Of a stretch of DNA of 48,481 bases, positions 7,925-16,414 are shown in pieces (positions within the stretch are counted from its first letter, which is position 1; every line of letters starts with the position of its first letter). The translations under genes and the position numbers were made by a program. This stretch comes from UBA9865 sp035647835 (GTDB lineage Bacteria; Bacillota; Dethiobacteria; Dethiobacterales; Dethiobacteraceae), in contig DASRMS010000093.1 in the NCBI GenBank assembly GCA_035647835.1, positions 1-48,481 of the forward strand. Reading direction: 5' to 3'. A model generated the notes under the pieces. It did no database searches and was not told where the DNA came from. It worked only from the letters and a program-made list of their open reading frames with translations.

Positions 7925-7935
7925 CGACTGACCTC

Positions 7936-9231
7936 CTAAATTTGGCGTTTATCAATGACCCGCTTGGCTTTACCTTCGCTGCGCGGGATTGACTTCGGTT
8001 CTACTAAACGAATTTTAGCGCTAATACCTAAGACAGAATCAATTTTACTATGAATTTTTTGTTCCAGTTCTTCTAATCTTTTTATTTTATCTGAGAACAT
8101 GCTTTCAGATACTTCCACTTGGATCTCCAAGAGATCCAAACTACCTTGACGCGTTACCACTAACTGATAATGAGGTTCTGTTTCACCTACTTCCAGCAGC
8201 ACACTCTCTACTTGAGTAGGAAAGATATTAACACCTCGCACAATAATCATATCATCACTACGGCCAGTGATTTTACCCATGCGCACATGGGTGCGTCCAC
8301 ACAAACAGGGTTCCAGTGTCAGCGTCGTTAAGTCCCGTGTGCGATAACGAATTACCGGCAGTGCTTCTTTGGTAATCGTCGTCAGCACCAGCTCTCCTTC
8401 TTCACCGTAAGGGAGTACTTCACCGCTAGCCGGGTTAATAATTTCTGGAATAAAATGATCCTCGAAAATGTGCAGACCATGCTTTTCATCGCATTCCATA
8501 GCTACTCCGGGGCCAATAATTTCACTTAAGCCATAGATATCCATGGCTGTAATCCCAAGACGGCTTTCGATTTGCTGCCGCATCGCTTCAGACCAAGGCT
8601 CGGCACCAAAGAGTCCTGCTTTTAACTGCAAATCGTCGGGCACCAAACCCATTTCAGACATTACTTCGGCCAGATATAAAGCATAACTAGGTGTACAGGT
8701 CAAAATGCTGGTGCCGAAATCTTTCATCAGCATAATCTGCCGCTGTGTATTGCCGCCGGAAGCGGGCACCACGGCTGCCCCTACTAACTCTGCCCCGTAG
8801 TGTACACCTAGGCCACCGGTAAATAGTCCATAACCATAAGCATTCTGGACTACAGAATTACGAGTTGTGCCGGCACTGGTTAAAGCACGTGCCATTAGTT
8901 CTGCCCACGTAGTAATATCATGACGCGTGTAACCCACAACAATGGGTTTACCCGTGGTGCCCGATGATGAATGATAGCGAACAATTTCATTTTGTGGTAC
9001 CGCAAATAAGCCAAAGGGATAAGTATCCCTAAAATCTTGCTTCACTGTAAAGGGCAGCTCAGACAAATCCGCCAGTTCATTAATGTCACCTGGTTCTAGT
9101 CCCGCTGTCTGAAATACTTGAGCATAATGCGGTACGCTTAATACCCGCTCTAGCGTCTTCTTCAGGCGCTTTAGCTGTAGTTGCTGCAACCTGTCCCTTG
9201 ACATGCACTCAGCTTCTTGATTCCAATACAA
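7936..9231 (-). CDS. paaK: Phenylacetate-CoA ligase
   Basis: Adenylate-forming enzyme, 431 residues, that activates phenylacetate or related aryl acids to CoA thioesters. The AMP-binding motif YHSSSGTTGKPIVVGYT, the YGLSEIIGPGVAMEC segment and the C-terminal GRSDDMIIVRGVNIFPTQVE are all PaaK-typical. The start is TTG at 9231, 9 bases after AAGGGGG; it gives the family-like N-terminus MYWNQEAECMSRD. The stop is TAG. It lies 11 bases upstream of hisC on the same strand, probably as one transcript. Such ligases are common in anaerobes that oxidise aromatic amino acids to aryl acetates. Confidence 0.92.
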   Translation of the reverse strand: MYWNQEAECMSRDRLQQLQLKRLKKTLERVLSVPHYAQVFQTAGLEPGDINELADLSELPFTVKQDFRDTYPFGLFAVPQNEIVRYHSSSGTTGKPIVVGYTRHDITTWAELMARALTSAGTTRNSVVQNAYGYGLFTGGLGVHYGAELVGAAVVPASGGNTQRQIMLMKDFGTSILTCTPSYALYLAEVMSEMGLVPDDLQLKAGLFGAEPWSEAMRQQIESRLGITAMDIYGLSEIIGPGVAMECDEKHGLHIFEDHFIPEIINPASGEVLPYGEEGELVLTTITKEALPVIRYRTRDLTTLTLEPCLCGRTHVRMGKITGRSDDMIIVRGVNIFPTQVESVLLEVGETEPHYQLVVTRQGSLDLLEIQVEVSESMFSDKIKRLEELEQKIHSKIDSVLGISAKIRLVEPKSIPRSEGKAKRVIDKRQI

Positions 9232-9418
9232 GGTCTAACCCCCTTCTATCTTTGACGCTGTCTTAACAAAGTTCTCCTGCCTAATGCCAAGAAAAGCGAC
9301 CTTCTTACATGCATAAGTATCAAAAAAAAGAATACCCATATAACAGAGATTTTCACAAAACTTAATATAAAACAGCATAAAATAAATTACCTTTATAATC
9401 TAAGGAGGCTAAGATGGC

Positions 9419-10189
9419 ATGATAGTTAGTTTTGTGCTATCACGAAAAAGAAAACGCATAATCTTACTGGTGATAGCTGCCCTTGTACTACTATGTTTAG
9501 TAAAAATATTCTGGGCAAACCAGACCAGTGCTACTGTTGGCCGAAAACGTCTTGTTCCCATCTATTATGTGGACACTACTGAACAAAAAATCGCGATCTC
9601 CTTTGATGCGTCCTGGGGAGCCGAATTTACGCCGAAAATTTTAGAGATCTTGCGTGAAAACAAACTAAAAACAACCTTTTTTTTAACCGGTTTCTGGATT
9701 GACAAGTACCCAGAACTAGTTAAGCAAATTGCTGATGAAGGCCATGAATTAGGCAACCATACGGCGACCCACCCCCACTTAAATTCCTTGGATAAAGCCG
9801 CCATCACCAAAGAATTAACTGCTGTTCACAACTCACTGCAAGAATTATCCGGGCAGAAAGCAATCCTCTTTCGCCCCCCCTTTGGTGAGTACAGCGACAA
9901 AGTCATTGAAGCTTGTGATGACTTTGGCTACAAGACAATTCAGTGGAGTGTTGATTCCCTCGACTGGAAGGAAATCAGCAAAGAGGATATCGTAGCGCGG
10001 GTTACCAGCCAATTACATCCCGGTGCCATTGTGCTTTTCCATAATAACGGCCGCTACACTGCCGAGGCCCTGCCGGAGATTATCAGCTACGCCCAAGAAA
10101 ATGGTTATGAAATTGTGCAGATTTCTCAACTCCTCTATCAAGATGATTACTACATTGATGCCAATGACGGTGCTCAACGTAAAAATTAA
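9419..10189 (+). CDS. PdaB-like polysaccharide deacetylase
   Basis: 256 residues: a basic N-terminus, one membrane segment (about 13-33), then a NodB homology domain facing outside. Motif 1 is SFDASWG rather than TFDDG, as in the sporulation PdaB subfamily, which also lacks the second Asp. Motif 2 is NHTATHPH, motif 3 RPPFGEYS, and a QWSVDSLDW and LFHNNGRYTAEALP follow. Such enzymes deacetylate peptidoglycan or chitin-like polymers; PdaB maintains spore cortex in B. subtilis. The ATG follows TAAGGAGG by 10 bases. Confidence 0.85.
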   Translation: MIVSFVLSRKRKRIILLVIAALVLLCLVKIFWANQTSATVGRKRLVPIYYVDTTEQKIAISFDASWGAEFTPKILEILRENKLKTTFFLTGFWIDKYPELVKQIADEGHELGNHTATHPHLNSLDKAAITKELTAVHNSLQELSGQKAILFRPPFGEYSDKVIEACDDFGYKTIQWSVDSLDWKEISKEDIVARVTSQLHPGAIVLFHNNGRYTAEALPEIISYAQENGYEIVQISQLLYQDDYYIDANDGAQRKN

Positions 10190-10211
10190 CGTTTCGCTGC
10201 AATCAATCCCG

Positions 10212-10239
10212 CGCCTATTAATAAGGCGATTATTTTTTT
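10212..10239 (+). terminator. Terminator of the deacetylase gene
   Basis: Short stem CGCCT/AGGCG around an AT-rich loop, followed by ATTATTTTTTTG. It lies in the 61-base gap between convergent genes. Confidence 0.65.
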
Positions 10240-10250
10240 GCTCTTGCCTG

Positions 10251-11648
10251 TCAAAAATAGCTGTTAGTTCTTTTTTTTCCAAAAAGAATGATTAATAACA
10301 AAAGGATCCCCAAGCTGATGGGAGTAATATAGCCAAAAGTACGATTGACCCTACCGGCAACTTTATCTGCCAGTGTCACTTTTTCTGCCGCAAATAGCGT
10401 AAAGGTTAAATCTTGCCCGGGTAAGCCGGTAAAATCTGCGCTGTACTGGCGATCTGCTGTCTGTTTTAAGGGCAGACTGCTGTTGATAAGATAAGGAGCC
10501 TCCGGGGAGGTAATAATTTTAATCTGCAAGTCTTTAAACTCGCTCCAGTGTGCGGCCGGATTAAGCAGATACGTAAAAGAATACTGCGGGCTAACAGTTT
10601 CCCGTTTATCCATGGTGCCTGAAGTTTTGTAACTAACGCTTATTTCTTGTGCCCGCTGCGGTGGAAACTCTAAACTGTAAAGTAACACCATGATACGCTC
10701 TTGTTCCGCCAGCGCCCATAGCTCTTCTAACGCACAAACCCCCAAATTCTGGGTAAATTGCTGGTCAAGCTCTTCTGCATATAAATTGTATACTTGAGTA
10801 TCGTCTAGTAATGCAGCTGCCTCTGTATTAAGATGGTGCTGGCTTAAGGACACTAAATATAGCTTAACCTGCTGCTCCTGCGTGGTAACTTGCGCCGTGT
10901 ACAAATCTGTTTTCTCTGAAAGCTCGCCATTTGTGTAGGCCTGCATGGTAAATTCAAGCTCCTCGCCCAAGGCAAAGACTTCAAACTGCTGCGGCTCACT
11001 ACACCAGGCTGACAGCCGCACCTTTCCTGCCTCACGTGCAAAACCATTAAAACCATTTATCAGGATCTTAGTATTTTCAGCATTATCATTAAAGGTAACT
11101 ACAAAATTTATGTTTTGCTCCGTTGTGGGGCTAACGTCAAAGCGATACAGCCGGCCTATCTCCTCAGCCGAGAAATGTGCCGCACTATATTGCTGCCGGC
11201 TAAGAGCAGACAAAATATTTGTAAATGCAAAACTAGGAACTACGTCTGTTGCAGAAACCCTACTGTTGAATTCCGCTCGCGAACCTAGGTAGAGCTCGTA
11301 AGGCAGCTGCTGGGCGTCCGCTTTGATCACAATCTCAGCTAGATTCAATTGCCGCAGCTGCCCAACAAAAGGGAAGGCCATTTGTACTGCCTGCTGTTCA
11401 CTAGTAGGATTAGACATCTGATAAGTTGCCGTAACTTTGCCCTCTAAAGCATAAGAAGAAGTATGCTTCTGGGAAAAATCAAAAACCAGTTCTTCACTTT
11501 CCACAGTAAGCGGCGTATCTGTTGCAATTGACATCATTTCAGCTGCAGGGTAGCCCTGCCAATAGACGGGCCCTGAATTTGCAAAGACGGCTGTACACAA
11601 AGTAAAGATTAGCAATACAGTTGCAATACTCATAACATACTTGGTCAT
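10251..11648 (-). CDS. Exported membrane-anchored protein of unknown function
   Basis: Not recognised. The 465-residue protein begins with a signal peptide (hydrophobic run at about 5-23, likely cleaved after VFANS) and ends with a single membrane helix (about 437-458) and a short basic tail. This is a type I topology with a large outside domain. The middle is rich in Q, E and beta-prone stretches, with no catalytic motif that I can name. It is convergent with the deacetylase and upstream of the broken acetyltransferase on the same strand. Confidence 0.75.
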   Translation of the reverse strand: MTKYVMSIATVLLIFTLCTAVFANSGPVYWQGYPAAEMMSIATDTPLTVESEELVFDFSQKHTSSYALEGKVTATYQMSNPTSEQQAVQMAFPFVGQLRQLNLAEIVIKADAQQLPYELYLGSRAEFNSRVSATDVVPSFAFTNILSALSRQQYSAAHFSAEEIGRLYRFDVSPTTEQNINFVVTFNDNAENTKILINGFNGFAREAGKVRLSAWCSEPQQFEVFALGEELEFTMQAYTNGELSEKTDLYTAQVTTQEQQVKLYLVSLSQHHLNTEAAALLDDTQVYNLYAEELDQQFTQNLGVCALEELWALAEQERIMVLLYSLEFPPQRAQEISVSYKTSGTMDKRETVSPQYSFTYLLNPAAHWSEFKDLQIKIITSPEAPYLINSSLPLKQTADRQYSADFTGLPGQDLTFTLFAAEKVTLADKVAGRVNRTFGYITPISLGILLLLIILFGKKRTNSYF

Positions 11649-11702
11649 CGCTTCACTTCCTTACTTCACCCTGTTTATTTACTAAGCTGCAGCAGCAAAA
11701 GA

Positions 11703-12278
11703 TTACTCTAAAGCTTGGCTGCGTAAGACCAGATGAATATGATCTTCCCAGCTGCCGTTAATCTTTAAATATTTTTTTGCTAACCCCTCATAGTAAAAAC
11801 CTAACTTCTCTACTACCCACAGTGAGCGCTTATTACCAGGCATAATATTAGCTTCGATTCTATGCAGTCGCAGTTCCGTAAAAGCATAGTTTATGACTTC
11901 TGCCAGGGCTTCTGTGAGCAAACCTTGGTTAATTTGCGCCTCTGACAGTTTATAGCCTAAGTGACAGGATTGAAAAGCACCCCGCACTATATTGTTTAAA
12001 GCAATCTAGCCTATAATTTCCTGCCCCTCATTGAAAAACAACCAGACCTTAAACAGCCGGCCCTCTCGCATGGAGTGCAGTTCATTTTGCAGCTGATCCT
12101 GTTGATAAGTCAGGGTAAAAAACTCCTCTTCCTTAACAGCTTCCCACGGGGCCAGAAACTCTTGATTACGTTGATAATAAGCCAACACTTGTTCAGCTGC
12201 AACTAAGACCCGCAAATCTAAACGAGAAGTTGCCAAATTAATATCCTTAACAACCAATAGTGGGCCCTTAAATTGCAT
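11703..12278 (-). pseudogene. RimJ/RimL-type N-acetyltransferase interrupted by an in-frame TAG
   Basis: Two open stretches (12006-12278 and 11703-11987) lie in the same frame. They are separated only by a TAG at 12006-12008 and the following codons. Joined, they read as one complete GNAT protein of about 191 residues. The N-half ends GQEIIG, then TAG, then IALNNIVRGAFQSCHLGYKL, and the C-half ends with the family-typical YLKINGSWEDHIHLV. There is no frameshift and the acetyl-CoA region is intact. In relatives a Ser, Thr or Arg usually sits at the TAG position. A fresh nonsense mutation, a sequencing error or suppression could each explain it. Confidence 0.85.
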
Positions 12279-12280
12279 GC

Positions 12281-12481
12281 TTAATCATCCCCAGATCTAC
12301 TTATCTGTTTAATGTCTTGTAGTGCATACTTCTGATTAAAACTAAAATCCCCTGCTCTTGGTGGTAGAATTTTATGATCATAAGGCCCGGTCATTGACAA
12401 ATTACTCACCACTTGCCTGACCAAAAAACTGCAGTAATGCCTCGGCCGTTTGGCCTCACTTTGATATCCAAGATAGTACAC
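12281..12481 (-). other. Short unrecognised reading frame after the T-box leader
   Basis: A GTG-initiated frame of 66 codons ends 2 bases before the acetyltransferase ATG. An internal ATG at codon 30 gives a 37-residue peptide starting MTGPYDHKILPP. A second frame behind GAGGTG runs from a TTG (MDIKVRPNGRG) for 21 codons to a TGA. None of these resembles a known T-box target such as an aminoacyl-tRNA synthetase or amino acid biosynthesis enzyme. It may be remnant DNA or a small protein; I cannot decide. Confidence 0.3.
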
Positions 12482-12529
12482 ACCTCACACGTCATCATTA
12501 AACGGTGACCATGACTAATGGCGTCTTTA

Positions 12530-12570
12530 TATAAAATAAAATCGCCCCTGTTATCAATAACAGGGGCGAT
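12530..12570 (-). terminator. T-box regulatory terminator
   Basis: A 14-bp perfect stem (ATCGCCCCTGTTAT at 12541-12554 with 12557-12570), then TTTATTTTATA on minus. It directly follows the T-box sequence, as expected for the terminator conformer. Confidence 0.95.
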
Positions 12571-12826
12571 TAATTATTCGCGGTACCACCTTGTTTTTGT
12601 TGTTGAAAAACAACAACCTCTGCGGGCAGCTAGCATTGCCCCTCCACATTAACGGGTGGAATCCGGCACAGCCTACAGGGCATTTGCCTTTCAGTGTGCG
12701 GCTCAAAGGATGAATTCACAGCGCTAATACTTGCTCTCTCACACCAACCGAAAGCTCTCTGCATTGATTAGTTAAGCTGTTATGATTCCTCGTCATGACC
12801 TTTAAATATGTGTTGAAATTTATATT
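12571..12826 (-). promoter_or_regulatory. T-box leader RNA (uncharged-tRNA sensor)
   Basis: On minus the T-box core AAGGTGGTACCGCGAAT is at about 12576-12592, preceded by a Stem I region containing AGAGAG and GGTTGGTG, and by GTGAATTCATCC at about 12708-12719. The likely specifier is TTC (Phe) at 12712-12714, followed by a purine; a reading of TCA (Ser) one base later is less favoured. The leader is complete, with its own promoter and terminator. The genes directly downstream are a short unknown frame and a broken acetyltransferase, so its regulatory target appears lost or is not recognised. Confidence 0.93.
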
Positions 12827-12832
12827 ACGCTT

Positions 12833-12861
12833 ATCTTATGCTAAAGATTTTTATTTGTCAA
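12833..12861 (-). promoter_or_regulatory. Promoter of the T-box leader
   Basis: Perfect TTGACA (12856-12861), 17-base spacer, TAAGAT (12833-12838) on minus. The leader would start near 12826. Confidence 0.85.
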
Positions 12862-12905
12862 CCACTTTTTTCATAGCCATGATTACTTAGCGGTTACGTT
12901 ACATT

Positions 12906-14405
12906 TTAGCTTAACTTGTCACGGTTACGCAACTGTTCAGCTTTCTCTTTGATGGTTTGGACAAAATCTTGGATTCTCTCCTGCCAAGAGGCAGTATATT
13001 GATCACCATTGCGCAACAAGTCCATGGTTGTATCACTAATTAATATAGCGGTATGTCTAATTTTCTCTTGTACTGACGCTAAAAAGATATCACCTTTTTC
13101 AGTGTAAGGAAGTGCTTTGCTAAACCATGGTGCCAGTTTTTCACGAATAGCGCCCAAAGGAGTGTTCAGGAAATAAAAGCCTGCCGCAAGCACTGCACTG
13201 ACAGCGAACATCCAAAAGGCATTTCTGGCTGCTGCACGACCTACATTGCCTGCTCCACCACCCCCTTTACTGGCGGGACTTTGCAGCGGGGCAGGTGCTG
13301 CCCGCTCATTGTTATCATCATCCTCATCTTCCGGGCCATAGAAATAATAGGAAACCACATCAGCAAACAGGGCAGCGCCATCTTGTGCTTTCTCACGTTG
13401 ATTAAGATGCGTTCCTACCTCGATCAACATACTAGTTGCTGTTAAATCCTGATTATAGTTACCGCGGGCCATAAAGATGCCCTTAACTAGGTTGGGGTGT
13501 ATTTCATCGGCAGTGTTTTTTAAATCAAGGGCAAATTGACGGACGGTCTGCATCTGGGGATTTTGCCTGCCGACAACAAATTGAACTTGTGTAACTGCTT
13601 CACCCGCCACTTCAGCTGCATAAACGTTAGCAGGACCAGCATCACGGTGCACATCAAAAATAACATCCGGCCCCTTTTTTAAGATCTCTTCAGCTGTTAC
13701 CCGCGAACGGCGGTAAGCACCACGGTCGTGCGGTAAATGCAGTGTGTTGCTGCGGATCACCTTAATATCTTTTTCTTGTAAGGCTTTAGTGAAGGAATCG
13801 CCCACTTTATGAATGCCGCCCTTACCCACAATACTATCCGTACCGTCAGTCGGCACATATGATTCAGCATTATGGGTGTGATAGACACCAATTAAACGTT
13901 TCGGTTCAGCCTGTGGTTGTAAATCCTCATTTTTTTTATCTTTCTGATCTTTTTTATTTTTAGTCTTCTCCTTTTCTTGCTTATCCTTTTCTGTCTTACT
14001 TTTTTCTTGTTTCTGTACAGGTTGAACTGCTCCGAAAAAACGCTGCTGTAACCTTACTAATAAGCTTTGCGGTTCCTCGGCAAAGATAGCACCAACCTCC
14101 CGTATAAAACGAGCTTCAGCCACATAATTACGTACTCGGTAAACCCGATATAGTTGATTATTCGAAGTAAGATATTCATCACCGATATGAATTTTTCGGC
14201 CTGTTACCATGATCTCCTTGCCATCTTCAGCAACCATGCGGTAGTAGTTTTCAGCTAGCAAGTCTTCGCGGGAAATCTCACCTGTATCCTGATTATCAAA
14301 GAAATCAAAAAGAGAGCGAGAAGTGGTTGTTAGTTCATTACTTGTGAGCATAAAAAATGAGCATAAGGTCACGACAAATAGAAGAACAAGAATTTTTCTT
14401 TTCAT
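12906..14405 (-). CDS. spoIIP: Stage II sporulation protein P (SpoIIP-like)
   Basis: SpoIIP is a cell-wall amidase/endopeptidase that with SpoIID and SpoIIM drives septal thinning and engulfment. 499 residues: N-terminal membrane anchor (1-22), a lysine/glutamate-rich linker (about 135-165), then the SpoIIP catalytic domain with GVYHTHNAESYVP, LPHDRGAYRRSRVTAEEIL, FDVHRDAGP and LIEVGTHLNQREKAQ. Unusually, a second membrane segment follows (about 396-415) with a helical tail, so both ends may be membrane-bound. The ATG overlaps the upstream stop (ATGA) and follows AGGAGG by 9 bases. Confidence 0.9.
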   Translation of the reverse strand: MKRKILVLLFVVTLCSFFMLTSNELTTTSRSLFDFFDNQDTGEISREDLLAENYYRMVAEDGKEIMVTGRKIHIGDEYLTSNNQLYRVYRVRNYVAEARFIREVGAIFAEEPQSLLVRLQQRFFGAVQPVQKQEKSKTEKDKQEKEKTKNKKDQKDKKNEDLQPQAEPKRLIGVYHTHNAESYVPTDGTDSIVGKGGIHKVGDSFTKALQEKDIKVIRSNTLHLPHDRGAYRRSRVTAEEILKKGPDVIFDVHRDAGPANVYAAEVAGEAVTQVQFVVGRQNPQMQTVRQFALDLKNTADEIHPNLVKGIFMARGNYNQDLTATSMLIEVGTHLNQREKAQDGAALFADVVSYYFYGPEDEDDDNNERAAPAPLQSPASKGGGGAGNVGRAAARNAFWMFAVSAVLAAGFYFLNTPLGAIREKLAPWFSKALPYTEKGDIFLASVQEKIRHTAILISDTTMDLLRNGDQYTASWQERIQDFVQTIKEKAEQLRNRDKLS

Positions 14406-15031
14406 ACCCGGTGGCCTCCTTGCAATCTTTCCAAGATTTCGCCCACCAACTCTGCTAATAATACAGCGCCCATGCCAGCAATAACCGCTGCCCCATAGAC
14501 CCCTGTTGAGCCTAAAACGATGGGTACATGGAGTTGGTAAAGAAATAAGGTCTCAAGCCAAGCAAATAGATCGGTGAGAATAACACCAAAGATACCGCCA
14601 ATAAAAGCGCTGCGTCTGGACCGTCCCAGTAAGTAGGCCGTGACAGCTGCGACAATTGCCGGCATAAATAATGGATCTACTAAAAAAGCAGCTGAAGTAG
14701 GTTCCATTGGCAGCAACTTTTCTGTTAAATATACCAGTACGGAAACTACTCCGGCTGTAATTAGGGCTCTGCGTTTTTCTGCAGCTTCATTAGCAGTAAC
14801 AATTAAATAGACCGCTACACCAACAGGAATCAAGGCGCCGCCGATATTAAGGGAAAGCCCAGCATAAATAGGTATATTTGGCAAAAAACCAGCAGCCAGC
14901 ATCGCCAGTAAAATTACTAAGGCTTGGATCTTTGTTAAGCGCATGCGATCTAGAACGCGATGCAAAAAACCTAAATATATTAGAACTGTAACAACAATTA
15001 GGCTTAAAGTGCCTACGTTGGTCGTAAACAT
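14402..15031 (-). CDS. DUF1614-type integral membrane protein
   Basis: 209 residues, about seven hydrophobic segments, no polar domain. The pattern, including GGALIPVGVAVYLIVTANE and PLFMPAIVAAVTAYLLG, fits the DUF1614 family of Firmicutes, whose function is unknown. Its stop overlaps the spoIIP start by 4 bases, so the two are probably translated together. This hints at a role in the forespore or mother cell membrane. That is inference from position only. Confidence 0.8.
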   Translation of the reverse strand: MFTTNVGTLSLIVVTVLIYLGFLHRVLDRMRLTKIQALVILLAMLAAGFLPNIPIYAGLSLNIGGALIPVGVAVYLIVTANEAAEKRRALITAGVVSVLVYLTEKLLPMEPTSAAFLVDPLFMPAIVAAVTAYLLGRSRRSAFIGGIFGVILTDLFAWLETLFLYQLHVPIVLGSTGVYGAAVIAGMGAVLLAELVGEILERLQGGHRV

Positions 15032-15090
15032 GGCCTCACACCTTCCTTCTTACTCTCGTCTGAAGCTGCTTTAGTTTTCCCCACAAAAGC

Positions 15091-15120
15091 AAAAAAAACA
15101 CACCTCAAAGGATGTGTTCA
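15091..15120 (-). terminator. Possible terminator upstream of the DUF1614 gene
   Basis: ACACATC/GGTGTGT stem with a 6-base loop, then TTTTTTTTG on minus. It would stop minus-strand transcripts coming from the amidotransferase side. The spacer 15032-15192 holds nothing else seen. Confidence 0.6.
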
Positions 15121-15222
15121 CATATTATAATGCATTAAACACTGTTACTCACAGCTTCCCTGCAGTATCAGCTTAGTCAAACGGGTTAGCAAGTGAATTT
15201 TGCTTTGGGAGAGATAAAAACT

Positions 15223-15651
15223 ATGTTACGTAGTATTGTCAACAAAATGAAAAGCGCAGCTCACTTCTTAAACTACCCTATTTTACAATACATTCCCATT
15301 TCGATGCATAGCCTGCTGCAAAAAGACAACTGGCATAATCCCTTTAGCCAAGCAACCCCGCAACTGCTGCTTTTTCAAAACAAAGCTGCTTTTGAAAGTG
15401 CGCTGCAGCATTATCAAGTGCAGCTCTCAGCCCCGATACCAGCGCAGGAGCTGTATGTAATCTGCCTAAACTTTAAAAGCGGTTTAGTTCTCTTTCGTTA
15501 TTTAACCTGCAAGTTTGTGGGCACGCCACAGCTAGGCGGTATTCATATCTTTGCTGTCACCAAAAAATATTTTCCCCCGCGTGCCATTCACTTTGCGCTT
15601 TATACGGAAGACGGTAGAAAATTACGCAGTATGACACAAAAAATTATCTAA
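15223..15651 (+). CDS. Hypothetical protein
   Basis: Not recognised. 142 residues from the ATG at 15223, which follows GGGAGAGA by about 8 bases. An in-frame GTG at 15193 would add 10 residues without a good ribosome binding site. No signal peptide or transmembrane helix is obvious. Composition is ordinary, with aromatic and basic residues, and the C-terminus reads ALYTEDGRKLRSMTQKII. One of the few plus-strand genes, it is convergent with the C26 amidotransferase gene. Confidence 0.55.
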   Translation: MLRSIVNKMKSAAHFLNYPILQYIPISMHSLLQKDNWHNPFSQATPQLLLFQNKAAFESALQHYQVQLSAPIPAQELYVICLNFKSGLVLFRYLTCKFVGTPQLGGIHIFAVTKKYFPPRAIHFALYTEDGRKLRSMTQKII

Positions 15652-15679
15652 TGGTGATCTTTATCCTCATTCGTTAAGC

Positions 15680-16390
15680 TCATTTTCTACCTTGCTGTTC
15701 ATGACCTGCTGCCTGTGAGAAAGCTGCAAAGATAGCAGCAGCATGCCCATACTTGTGAGATAACCATTCCGGGTGCCATTGCACGCCCAGTACAAATCGA
15801 TGGGACGGCAGCTCTACTGCTTCGATAATTCCATCATCAGCCACAGCACATACTTTCATCCCTGCGCCAAGCTTACGAACGGCCTGGTGATGCAGACTAT
15901 TGACACGAAAACTTTGTTTACCTGTAATTTGGTAAAGTAATGAATTCTTGCTTACGCTGACTCGATGGATTGGGTAGGAACGAGGAGCCTGCTGCTGATG
16001 CTGTACCTTTTCCCTAGCAGCAAGATCCTGATACAGCTTACCTCCGGCAGCTATAGCTAAAATTTGTGCGCCACGACAAATGCCTAACAGGGGCAGACCT
16101 TTTTTTAAGGCAGCGCGTGTCAAATAAAGTTCCATGCGGTCTCGCTCCGGCTGCACTAAACCTTGCTGCGGCGCTGCTTGCTCACCGAAATGATAGGCGT
16201 CCGGATCACCACCGCCACTAAGTAATAAACCATCAACTGTGCTCAACATCTGTTGATAGCTCCCAACTTGAGAGCAAACAGGCAACAATAATGGCACAGC
16301 CCCTGTGGCAGCAACTGCTCGCACATACATCTGAGAAAGCCTACTTTCACCTCCTACACTATTGCAAGTAATACCAATACGAATGGTCAG
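15680..16390 (-). CDS. Peptidase C26 / gamma-glutamyl-GABA hydrolase-like amidotransferase with non-canonical start
   Basis: Class I glutamine amidotransferase fold of the PuuD type, which hydrolyses gamma-glutamyl amides. The nucleophile Cys lies in LLGICRGAQILA, the triad His/Glu in GVQWHPEW. From the first ATG (16330) the protein lacks the family's first beta strand. Reading upstream in frame restores it as IRIGITCN. The only initiation codons available there are CTG at 16390 (8 bases after AGGGGG) or ATT at 16384, since an in-frame TAG lies 4 codons further up. CTG is preferred (236 residues). Substrate unknown. Confidence 0.82.
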   Translation of the reverse strand: MTIRIGITCNSVGGESRLSQMYVRAVAATGAVPLLLPVCSQVGSYQQMLSTVDGLLLSGGGDPDAYHFGEQAAPQQGLVQPERDRMELYLTRAALKKGLPLLGICRGAQILAIAAGGKLYQDLAAREKVQHQQQAPRSYPIHRVSVSKNSLLYQITGKQSFRVNSLHHQAVRKLGAGMKVCAVADDGIIEAVELPSHRFVLGVQWHPEWLSHKYGHAAAIFAAFSQAAGHEQQGRK

Positions 16391-16414
16391 TGGGACAACC
16401 CCCTAAAAAGCGAA

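Noticed and set aside
10945..11292. Plus-strand reading frame of 115 codons
   Set aside because: Antisense to the exported protein gene, no ribosome binding site and no recognisable protein features.
12006..12008. Pyrrolysine or other recoding at the TAG
   Set aside because: TAG is an ordinary stop at cdaR, alr, lysC and paaK here, and no recoding gene or signal is visible; kept only as an open alternative in the findings.
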